Source: Streptomyces cinerochromogenes (GTDB lineage: Bacteria; Actinomycetota; Actinomycetes; Streptomycetales; Streptomycetaceae). Taken from it: 64,000 nt of DNA. The position numbers and the translations under genes are program-made. Positions 52,919 to 60,645 of the stretch are shown here, piece by piece. The stretch covers positions 62,001 through 126,000 of the forward strand of contig NZ_BMRM01000018.1 in the NCBI RefSeq assembly GCF_014648635.1, written 5' to 3'. How positions within the stretch are numbered: the stretch's first letter is position 1; every line of letters begins with the position of its first letter. Below the pieces are notes generated by a model. It had not been told where the DNA came from. It searched no databases and saw nothing but the letters and a program-made list of their open reading frames with translations.

Positions 52919-54039
52919 CAGGGCTCCAGCAGACGCTCGGCGAAGCCCGACAGGGCCGTGTACTGGTCGGCCAGCGCCGAGGAGCCGCCGTCGGGGTCCT
53001 TGAAGTAAAAACCCAGCTCCGGGCGTGGGCCCGTGAGACCCGCCTCGTGGGCGCGGGCGAGCAGCCGCGCCAGGTCGAGGACCAGGGGCGCGGCCAGCGC
53101 GGAGTCGCAGCCCTGCCAGATCGTCTGCAGGGACATCCGCGCACCGAGGAAGCCGTCAAAGGCGATGTGGTCCCAGGCGGTCTTCCAGTCCCCCAGCACC
53201 GGCCCGTCGTCGATGTGCACCTTTCCTTCGGGCAGCGAGCCGAGAGTGTCGTGCAGCGTCCGGTTCTCGCCTGCGCTCTTGACGGCGGCAGCCCCAGGGT
53301 CCGCCAGCGCGGCGCCGTCCCCTCCACCGAGCAGGTTCGTTCCGGACCAGGTGCGCACGACCAGTGCGTGCTGCTGGAACATGGGCGCGAGCACGGCCCG
53401 GAGCAGGGTCTGCCCGGTCTTGCCCTCCCGGCCCGCGTAGGGCACTGCCGTGTCGCCCGCCGCTGCGCGCAGCGTCGTGTGGCGCGGGCCCAGGGACGGT
53501 GTGAAGTCGACGTCGGGGCATCCGGCGCGCAGCGCGGCCGCCGCGTACAGCGAACTGGGGGGCAGACGGGCGTCGCCCGCGGGGGCGACGTGGACCACGA
53601 CCGTGCGAGCCGCGCCGCATCGCCCCGCGAAGCCGGTGATGTCTGCCGCGAAGCCCGCGATCAGTTCCTCTTCGCCTCGGCGGTCTGCGGGCAGCGGTCC
53701 GCCGATCCGTATCTCCGCGTCGGCGGCGGCGAGGGCGGCGCACACCGTGGGCGGCAGCCCGTGTGGCAGCACTCCCTCAGCAACCAGCGACTCTGCCTTC
53801 TCGGACAGCGGGCAGTCCACGGTGTCGTGCCCTCCGAAGACGAACGAGGACAGGGAGGGCAGCCTGCTCTCCGCGAACGGCGGGGTCTCGGTGGCCCTAC
53901 CGGTCGGCGGCCACAGTCCAGCGGCGACAGCGGCGCACCCCCCGATCGCCGTCGCGGCGACGGAGCCCCGGGCACCGACGAACCACACTCCGGTCCGGGA
54001 TCCGGCCTCGGGTTCGGACCTGTTGGTGTGAAGGGACAC
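52915..54039 (-). CDS. Myo-inositol-phosphate synthase family protein
   Basis: A protein of 374 residues, first gene of the ebo operon. NAD-binding motif VWFVGARGSVAATAIGG at 18-34, then FVFGGHDTVDCPLSEKAESL, the catalytic region GREGKTGQTLLRAVLAPMFQ and LVVRTWSGTNLLGGGDGAAL, and the Lys/Asp segment NRTLHDTL ... VHIDDGPVLGDWKTAWDHIAF. This is the inositol-1-phosphate synthase family (cyclises glucose-6-phosphate). GTG at 54039 has GGGAGG 6 bases upstream. In cyanobacterial ebo clusters EboD is a dehydroquinate-synthase-like cyclase; here an NAD-dependent inositol cyclase takes that place. Confidence 0.9.
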   Translation of the reverse strand: MSLHTNRSEPEAGSRTGVWFVGARGSVAATAIGGCAAVAAGLWPPTGRATETPPFAESRLPSLSSFVFGGHDTVDCPLSEKAESLVAEGVLPHGLPPTVCAALAAADAEIRIGGPLPADRRGEEELIAGFAADITGFAGRCGAARTVVVHVAPAGDARLPPSSLYAAAALRAGCPDVDFTPSLGPRHTTLRAAAGDTAVPYAGREGKTGQTLLRAVLAPMFQQHALVVRTWSGTNLLGGGDGAALADPGAAAVKSAGENRTLHDTLGSLPEGKVHIDDGPVLGDWKTAWDHIAFDGFLGARMSLQTIWQGCDSALAAPLVLDLARLLARAHEAGLTGPRPELGFYFKDPDGGSSALADQYTALSGFAERLLEPW

Positions 54040-54509
54040 AGGCTGCCTCCCAAAGGCGCCGACTCTCGGCGATCTCTCATCCTGATATCACGGGACAAAG
54101 CACTATCGCTTGTCTAGCGTTTTGATGCTTACCTCCCTCTTGTGCTGGTTCCGTGGCCCGTGGCCGCGCGACCCTGCCGCCGAGTCGCACCAGCAGTTGA
54201 CGACCTCAGTGGATAGGTGGTGACGCGTACGCGACCGAGGCCGACCTGGAGTGCAACGAAACGTGACGGGCTGTCGGCGTTGCGGAGGCCGAAGGGCCAT
54301 CGCAGCAGGTCAAGCGGCATACCGTGCTCATGGCTGAGTCCACCCGGACTGATCGTGCCTGCGTACGTCCAACCGGAGGATCCGGTCCGGCTTGCCGCGC
54401 ACGTCGTACCGCTCTTCCGCAAGGCGCCTGGCCGGGAACCTGGTGCGGGCGGCTGCCCGAGGGCGGTGCGCACGGATGCCTGCGCGCCTGAAATCCCAGG
54501 AGGTGCGAT
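54040..54509. other. Promoter region of the ebo operon and unassigned sequence
   Basis: The first 100 bases must hold the ebo promoter; TAGACA and later TGATAT can be seen upstream of the GTG but spacing (20 bp) is not ideal. From 54200 to 54430 the minus strand reads WTYAGTISPGGLSHEHGMPL then DLLRWPFGLRNADSPSRFVA, coding-like but unrecognised and without start. No repeat or RNA. Confidence 0.4.
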
Positions 54510-54950
54510 GCCTTCGGGGACGGCGCGGTCGGCCTGTGCGCGGTCATCGCGGCCAAGCGGCTGGGTGCCGAGCAGGTCATGCTGATGGGCCGGCACAAGG
54601 CTCGCACCGACCTGGGCAGGGAGTTCGGCGCCACGGACGTGCTCGCGGAGCGCGGCGAGGAGGGTGTCGCCCGCGTGCGCGAGCTGGCCGGTGATAACGG
54701 CATGAGTAAGGTGATCGAGGCCGTCGGCACCCGCCAGACACTGGAGACCACCCTCCCCGCCGGCGGCGGCGACGGCGGCACCATCAGCCGTCTCGGGGTT
54801 CCGCAGTACCAGGAAGGCCCTGTCGGCCCATCCATGATCATGCGGAACGTCACCCTCACCGGCGGTGCCAGTCCGGCCCGCGCCTCCAGCGAGGAACTGC
54901 TCCTTGAGGTACTGAACGGCGCCATCGAACTGGGTCACGTCTTTGACCAG
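54510..54950 (+). pseudogene. Zinc-type alcohol dehydrogenase fragment
   Basis: GDGAVGLCAVIAAKRLGAEQ begins the nucleotide-binding domain of a medium-chain dehydrogenase, followed by MLMGRHKARTDLGREFGATD, VIEAVGTRQTLETTL, ISRLGVPQY and MIMRNVTLTGGASPARA, ending around ELGHVFDQ. The whole N-terminal catalytic domain with its zinc ligands is missing, and the C-terminus runs into unrelated sequence. Confidence 0.78.
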
Positions 54951-55315
54951 CGATTCTGGAAGGCCATCGAGCCCGCCGGGTGGGGCGCCCCACGCGACAC
55001 CCACCCGCACCCGTGTGACGACTGCAAGCAGCGCGCCCCACCGCCGAGCGGCAAGCCGAGCAGGCTGGGCACGAGCACCAGGAGCACGACCAGCCCGTCC
55101 CCGAGCAGAAGGCCGACGGCACCTGGCTCTCCCGCTTCTGCGGCTGGCGTCCGGGGCCCTGGGCTGTCGCGACGGTCAGGCCGGCACCCACGGTAGGCCG
55201 CTGCGGGACGGGCGTGGATTTGGGAGGCGCCCCGTTGATGCCGACGAGTTGGGGAGGCACCGGGGTCCTTGCCAGGGCAGCATTGGGATGCTCCTGGTGA
55301 AAGGTGCTGGTCATG

Positions 55316-55730
55316 CCGCTGATGTCGAAGGTCGAGTCGTACGCGGCGATCCGGCCTGACCACCGTGGCGGCAAGTCGATGAGGGAGCTTGAGCGCAAGC
55401 ACGGTGTGGCGTGGCGGACGTGCGGAAGGCGTTGGATTCGTCCTGGCCGGAACCACGTAAAAAGCTGCCGCCGCGGGCGACCGGAGTGGACCGCTACGAG
55501 CCGGTGATCGACGAGATCCTGCGGGCGGACCTGGACGCGCCGCGCAAGCAGCGGTACACGCCTCGAACGAGTCGCTCGGTGGTTGGACGGAGACCTTCAC
55601 TGACCCTCGCCTCTGCGCGGCCGGCTCACGTTCAACGGCACCGTCATCGAGACCGGCACCGATTCCTACCGCCTTGCCAGCACCCGAGCCCGAACCGAAC
55701 AACTACAGCGGGCTGACCCCCTGAAACCAC
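55316..55730 (+). pseudogene. Degenerate IS21-family element
   Basis: The start encodes an IstA N-terminus (SKVESYAAIRPDHRGGKSMR, ELERKHGVAWRT), shifts frame near 55409, and continues as VRKALDSSWPEPRKKLPPRA and VDRYEPVIDEILRADLDAPR. After about 55570 it is interrupted, and a short segment LTFNGTVIETGTDSYRLAST resembles an IstB C-terminus. The catalytic core is deleted. Confidence 0.65.
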
Positions 55731-55767
55731 TGGACTGCCGGTCAGGGCACCTGTCAGGCTCCGCCTC

Positions 55768-56271
55768 GTGGAGATTCTCGATGTCCTGACCGGCATGGCG
55801 AAGACAGGTCGGCTGGGCCCGGTGTTCAGCGGAGCCGACTGGAACGATGTGACCGCAGCACTCGGCGAGCCCTGGGACATCGGGACAATGAGCCGGAACG
55901 GAAAGTGGCCGCGGCTCTTCGCCTACGGAGACCTTGAGCTGAGTGTCTGCCGCTGCCGCAAGGTCTCCCTCATCTGCGTCCAGACCTGGCGTGACGTCGT
56001 CGAACTCCCTCCGTCGGTTGTCGGGGGGACGGGCACCTTCCCGGCAGGGCTCAAGCACGCGGACGTCGTTTCCGCCCTGGACCGGGCCGACTGTTCCTGG
56101 GAGCCGCACGCTCCGCTGACCTTCGGCAACCAGTGCTCGCTCACGGTGATCGCGTCAGGAGCGAACTTCACCTTCGAGATCCCCGGGGGCGAGGGACCCG
56201 TACTGAACGTCATGGGCCTGCCCGGCGACGGACACGACTGCTCCGCACGGACCGTAGGCCAAGATCACTGA
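55768..56271 (+). CDS. Hypothetical protein
   Basis: A protein of 167 residues, GTG start at 55768. Motifs GPVFSGADWNDVTAALGEPW, KWPRLFAYGDLELSVCRCRK and SLICVQTWRDVVELPP suggest a small alpha/beta domain of the kind often found as immunity-like or stand-alone proteins in streptomycetes. No signal or membrane part. It directly follows an IS21 relic and may have been carried in. I cannot assign function. Confidence 0.6.
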   Translation: MEILDVLTGMAKTGRLGPVFSGADWNDVTAALGEPWDIGTMSRNGKWPRLFAYGDLELSVCRCRKVSLICVQTWRDVVELPPSVVGGTGTFPAGLKHADVVSALDRADCSWEPHAPLTFGNQCSLTVIASGANFTFEIPGGEGPVLNVMGLPGDGHDCSARTVGQDH

Positions 56272-56679
56272 CCCGAAGCGCCGTCAAAAACTATGAAGAC
56301 TTATTGCCCAGGGTGGCTAACCGCCGCTCAAACTGGTCGACAAACGCTGTCACTGAAGACGAACGAAGCCACGAATAGATCCGCGCTCGCGTACGCGAGG
56401 GAGAAATGCACCCGCGAGGCTGTCCGAAGTCGTTGACCTCTTCCCAGAAGACCCAGGCGTTTGTTCGCTGACGTGCTCCTGGCGCGGTCCGACGCCATCA
56501 GCTGTCTGTAGCGTGCCTCTTCGCTGTCAGGGGTTGGCTTCCCGGCGCACTCACCGTGACGGGAGCCTCAGCGCAATACGACCGAGTGGTTTACCCGGCA
56601 CGCCCGTCCGGTGGCCATCTGCCCTCACCTAACTTCACTTCGTAGTCGTGTGACTACGAGTAGTGAATGGAGATCGCGG
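56272..56679. other. Intergenic region with a hairpin
   Basis: About 400 bases with no gene. TCGTAGTC-GTGT-GACTACGA (56640-56659) is a perfect 8-bp inverted repeat 20 bp before the SGNH esterase start, extended imperfectly by CACT and AGTG; it may be an operator or leader hairpin. Confidence 0.5.
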
Positions 56680-57798
56680 ATGCGTTTGACGTCTATGGGC
56701 ACACTGGCAGCCCTCACATCGACGGCCCTGCCGACCCGTCCGGAGGGCGCCACGCGGCACCCCGCCTCCCGTCTGCGACCGAGAGCACTGGCCGTGGGGC
56801 TCGTACTGGCGGTGTCCGCGCTTGTGCCCTCGTACCCCGCTGGTGCGGCTGATGAGTACCAGTGGGCCGCGCTGGGTGACTCGTACACCGCCGGCGGCTT
56901 CGTCGGGGACCCGCTGCCCCCGCTCGGCGATGCGTCGCGGGACGGCTGTGACCGCACCAGCGACGCCTACCCCGGCGTGGTCGAGCGGGAACTCGACGAG
57001 TTCCCGCCGGGCAAGTACGTCCACCTGACCAACGTCAGCTGCGGCAACGCCACCATCGACAACATCGCCAACACCAAGCAGACGCCGATCAGCCCGGTCC
57101 AGCCCCCTGACGCAGGCTGGCCCGCAGTCGACCCGCAGATACAGCGAGCGAAGCTCAACGACAAGACCGATGTCGTCACCATCGGCGTCGGCGGTAACAG
57201 CCTGCCCTTCGGCGGCATGCTCCTGAAGTGCCTCGAACTGGGCGCGACGCTCGGCAAGTCCTGTCGCGAGTACTACACCAGTCCCCCCGAGGGGGAGGAG
57301 AGCGTCCAGGACAAGCTCGCCAGGGTCCAGAGCGAGTACGTCGAAATGCTGGCCAAGGTGCACGAGGCCGCACCCAACGCCAAGGTGATCACCGTCGGCT
57401 ATCCGGCCGTCCTGCCCGAGGAGGGCAGTGACTGCAACCGCGCGTCCCTCACCGAGCTGAGCTCGATCAAGCACGCCGACATCGACTGGCTTCGTGACAA
57501 CGTCCTCAAGCCGCTGAACAACACGATCCAGCAGGTCACCTCGTTCTTCGGCGACCGCTACGTCGACGTCTACTCCTCCAGCGTGGGCCACGACGCCTGC
57601 CAGAGCGCGGACACCAAGTGGGTCGAGGGCATCTGCGGCGACGCCGCGGACTACTGGCCCGCCAAGCTCCCCGGCACGCTGCTGAACTGCGGTCTCATCG
57701 GCAAGCGTGTCACCCTGGTCCACCCCAACGCCGAAGGCCATGCCAACACCGCCGCCCACGTCGAACGAGCCATCCGCATCGCCCTCCTCGCCCACTGA
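56680..57798 (+). CDS. Secreted SGNH/GDSL esterase
   Basis: A protein of 372 residues. Signal peptide to about residue 56 (LAVGLVLAVSALVP, then YPAGAA). Block I GDSYTAGG with Ser68; block III GVGGNS (oxyanion Asn); block V LVHPNAEGHANTAAHV with the catalytic Asp/His pair near 348. This is the actinobacterial secreted esterase type known from Streptomyces scabies, acting on suberin or acyl esters. Several Cys pairs suggest disulfides. ATG at 56680 has GGAG 7 bases upstream; the longer frame upstream is not used. Confidence 0.9.
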   Translation: MRLTSMGTLAALTSTALPTRPEGATRHPASRLRPRALAVGLVLAVSALVPSYPAGAADEYQWAALGDSYTAGGFVGDPLPPLGDASRDGCDRTSDAYPGVVERELDEFPPGKYVHLTNVSCGNATIDNIANTKQTPISPVQPPDAGWPAVDPQIQRAKLNDKTDVVTIGVGGNSLPFGGMLLKCLELGATLGKSCREYYTSPPEGEESVQDKLARVQSEYVEMLAKVHEAAPNAKVITVGYPAVLPEEGSDCNRASLTELSSIKHADIDWLRDNVLKPLNNTIQQVTSFFGDRYVDVYSSSVGHDACQSADTKWVEGICGDAADYWPAKLPGTLLNCGLIGKRVTLVHPNAEGHANTAAHVERAIRIALLAH

Positions 57799-57987
57799 CC
57801 AACAGGCCGAACCCCGGCGCCAGAGCCACGGCCTCCGACGCTCGACTTCGGCCGACCGACGGTGATCGGCTGGGCATTCGAGGTGGAGATTCTGCAGGAG
57901 GCTGCCCCTGCTCGCGGCTCCGCCTCGGACTGACCAGTGGGAAGCACTCGCCTTAGCGGCCGCCATCGGCCTCGATGGTCTGCGCTA

Positions 57988-58527
57988 GTGGCTGATGCTT
58001 CACTGCGATTCATGATCGGCGCCGATCACGGGCAGTTCTACGTCCAGGACCTTGAGCCCTACGACGCATGGATCGCCGGACACAAGACGGACCCGGACCT
58101 GCCCCCCGCCGGCTGGACGCAAGAAGCGGTCTACGTCCATCGCATCGGCGTTGAACCGCACTCGATCTCCGTCGGCACAGCACGGAACGACATGGTCGAG
58201 TCGCTGATCACCGTTCACACCTCCGCGCCGACGACGGACCTGACGGCCGAGCACATCGTGGAGACCCACCTTGACGCCCCAACCGGTCAGCTCACCATGT
58301 CCAGCCCTGGGACCGATCCCGCCGACGGGCCGAGTGGCGTTGTGGACGGTCATGTAACTCCCCACTGGACGCGGTTTGAGCGTCACGATATTCCGCCACT
58401 CCGGCGGTCAGTTTCCCCATGGAGACGGCGGTCGTGGGCGGCGACTCGGGCTGTGGTGGAAATATCAAGATTGCCGCGCAAGTTGCTGCTTCCGTACGGC
58501 CCGCACTTGGGAGGGCCGGGACGATGA
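57988..58527 (+). CDS. Hypothetical protein, C-terminus possibly altered
   Basis: A protein of up to 179 residues; start GTG 57988 or ATG 58012, neither with a clear ribosome site. The first 110 residues look genuine (GADHGQFYVQDLEPYDAWIA, EEAVYVHRIGVEPHSISVGTA-like, NDMVESLITVHTSAP). After GPSGVVDGHV the sequence becomes Arg-rich and loses the coding pattern, so the gene may have been cut and refused. Unknown family. Confidence 0.5.
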   Translation: MADASLRFMIGADHGQFYVQDLEPYDAWIAGHKTDPDLPPAGWTQEAVYVHRIGVEPHSISVGTARNDMVESLITVHTSAPTTDLTAEHIVETHLDAPTGQLTMSSPGTDPADGPSGVVDGHVTPHWTRFERHDIPPLRRSVSPWRRRSWAATRAVVEISRLPRKLLLPYGPHLGGPGR

Positions 58528-58539
58528 GGGGAGCGTCGG

Positions 58540-59535
58540 ATGCGCGCGGTCGGGTTCCGGGTTAATGGAGGCATCGAAGTACTGGAGGAGCTGGATCTGC
58601 CCGAGCCAGTGCCGGCCCCCGGCCAGGTCGCGGTGCGCGTCGCCTTCGCAGGCGTCAATTTCGCCGAGATCCAGCATCGCCGAGGCGAGTTCGGCACCCC
58701 GGACGGGCCCGGCGGAGTGGACGTCCCCGGCCTTGAGGCTGCCGGGGTCGTCGTCGCGCTCGGTGCGGGGGTGAGCGGGCTGGAGGTCGGCGAGCCGGTT
58801 GCGGCATATCTGCCGGCCTTCGGCGGCTATGCCGAGGTAGCGGCAGCGGACACGCGGTTCGTCAGGTCGCTGCGCACGGGGGCGGGAGAGGCAGACCCCG
58901 CCGAGGCAGCGGGACTGCCGTGCGTCTATCCGACGGCCTTTGGCCTGCTCAAGGACGCCGGCAGGCTGAGGGAGGGAGAACACGTGCTGATCCACTCCGC
59001 GGCGGGGGGTGTCGGCTTTGCAGCTGCGCAGCTGGCCCGGGAGCTGGGGGCCGGCCGGATATACGGCACGGTCGGTTCGGTGGAAAAGATTCCGTACGCC
59101 GACGAGCTCGGCTACGACGAAGTTCTGCTCCGCGAAGGCTTCGCGGAACGGCTGGCCGAGGTGACCGGTGGCCGGGGCGTAGACCTGGTCCTCGATCCCA
59201 TCGGTGGGCCGATCCGGGAGCAGAGCCTGACCGCGCTGGCGCCGTTCGGCCGCGTGGTGGCCTATGGAGACCTCGGTCGGCACGAGCAGTGGACGGCCTC
59301 GGTGTGGGACTTGTGGAAGAGCAACCGGACCATTGCCGGGTTCAATATCGGCGACCTCGCCCGTCGGGCTCCCGAACGGATCGGCGAGTACCTCGCCGAA
59401 GCCCTCGGGCTGCTCGCGACGGGGCGGATCCGCGCCGGGGTGACGCAGACCCTGCCCCTGGCCGAGGCGGCGAAGGCTCACCAGCTCTTGGAGACGGGTA
59501 CAGGCCGAGGCAAGATCCTTCTTTCGCTCACCTGA
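58540..59535 (+). CDS. Quinone oxidoreductase-like zinc-independent medium-chain dehydrogenase
   Basis: A protein of 331 residues, NADPH:quinone oxidoreductase type. N-terminal GroES-like fold with APGQVAVRVAFAGVNFAEIQ; no zinc Cys cluster; nucleotide motif HSAAGGVGFAAAQLA near 150-165; GSVEKIPYADELGYDEVL; the C-terminal LPLAEAAKAHQLLETGTGRGKILL is the family end. GGGGAG lies 6 bases before the ATG. Monocistronic. Confidence 0.93.
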   Translation: MRAVGFRVNGGIEVLEELDLPEPVPAPGQVAVRVAFAGVNFAEIQHRRGEFGTPDGPGGVDVPGLEAAGVVVALGAGVSGLEVGEPVAAYLPAFGGYAEVAAADTRFVRSLRTGAGEADPAEAAGLPCVYPTAFGLLKDAGRLREGEHVLIHSAAGGVGFAAAQLARELGAGRIYGTVGSVEKIPYADELGYDEVLLREGFAERLAEVTGGRGVDLVLDPIGGPIREQSLTALAPFGRVVAYGDLGRHEQWTASVWDLWKSNRTIAGFNIGDLARRAPERIGEYLAEALGLLATGRIRAGVTQTLPLAEAAKAHQLLETGTGRGKILLSLT

Positions 59536-59683
59536 CCTCACGTCAGCCTGCCAACCGGTGGCTTCGATCACTTCTTGCGATTCCGGCTCAGCTTTTGTGA
59601 CGTGGCCACGTTGAGTGACGGCTGAGCTTCTCGGGGCAGTAGGTGAATTCGCCCGAAAATGAATCGCCATCACGGCGGGTGGG

Positions 59684-60310
59684 ATGACAGTTCGGGGCCG
59701 TGGAAGAGATCGTGTTCCGGTTGAGGAGCTGTTGTTTCCGTCGATCACGGAGGTAGCCGTGCTGTCGGTCGACGTGAGCATCGCGATAGTGCGCGTCGAC
59801 GCGGAATGTACAGCGAATGGTGCCGCTTGCCCGGCATGCGAGGTCTGGTCGAACCGGGTTCATGGTTCCTATCTGCGGTTTCCCGGTGAAGTGCCGAGCG
59901 CCGCACGAAGCGTTGTTCTCCAGCTGAGGGTCCGCCGGTTCGCCTGCGGGAACGCGAGGTGCGCACGCCGCACGTTCGTCGAGCAGACACCCGGCATGAT
60001 CCGTCGGCACGGTCAGCGGACCGAGCGGCTGTGCGCGACGCTGGCTGCGGTCGGTCTCGCCCGGGCTGGCCGGGCCGGCGCTCGCCTGAACTCCGTGCTC
60101 GGGTTCTCCGTCAGCCGGAGCACCGTCCTGCGCTTGGTCGATGCCCTCCCGAGCCGGAGGTACCCGCCCCGCGTGTGGAAACTGTGGGAGGAGATCGTGC
60201 CACTCGGCTACAAGGGAAGCTACCAGCGCGTTCGCGCCTACCTGCACAACAAGCGCACTTCACCGCGGCCGGTGACCGCCCGGCCGCCCTCGCCCCGGAC
60301 CGTCGCCGGA
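59684..60310 (+). pseudogene. ISL3-family transposase, internally deleted
   Basis: The N-terminus is intact: ELLFPSITEVAVLSVDVSIA, the zinc-ribbon CPACEVWSNRVHGSYLRFPG, RRFACGNARCARRTFVEQ and the helix-turn-helix NSVLGFSVSRSTVLRLVDAL. After PSRRYPPRV it jumps directly to WKLWEEIVPLGYKGSYQRVR with RTSPRPVTARPPSP, which in intact members lies near the C-terminus. The DDE catalytic core between is deleted. Junction near 60165. Confidence 0.8.
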
Positions 60311-60319
60311 GGCCGCCGT

Positions 60320-60480
60320 CCTCACGCACGTTGGCCAGCCGCTGCCCCACCGGCTTGTCCAGGGCCGTGGCGGTGACCGGCGTGGCGAGCGTGCCGGCCC
60401 CGGCGTAGTAGGCGCGGGCCGCGGCGAAGTTCTGGATCCCGGTGGGCACCCGGTGCAGGATCCCGTGGGCCGGGCTGGCT
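60320..60480 (-). pseudogene. Helicase-associated-domain fragment
   Basis: The minus strand reads GILHRVPTGIQNFAAARAYY, then AGAGTLATPVTATA and GQRLANVREDGGL. The order (AAARAYxxxxGxLxxPxxxxxxxxxxGxxLANxRxxGxL) is that of helicase-associated domains of large actinobacterial helicases. Only about 53 residues remain. It abuts the ISL3 relic. Confidence 0.5.
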
Positions 60481-60645
60481 GTCACCCGTCCTGCGGGCGA
60501 CGAAGTCGTGGGGCCACCTGCCGGGACGAAACCACCATGCGGGGGTTGAGACGCTGGTGGACAGGGGGTGCTGCACGGCCGATTCCAGGACACGCCCCGT
60601 AACTGTCTGACACACTCCTCATACGGTGACAAGAGGGGGGCACGA

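Noticed and set aside
54129..55010. 293-codon minus-strand frame
   Set aside because: Mostly antisense to the alcohol dehydrogenase relic.
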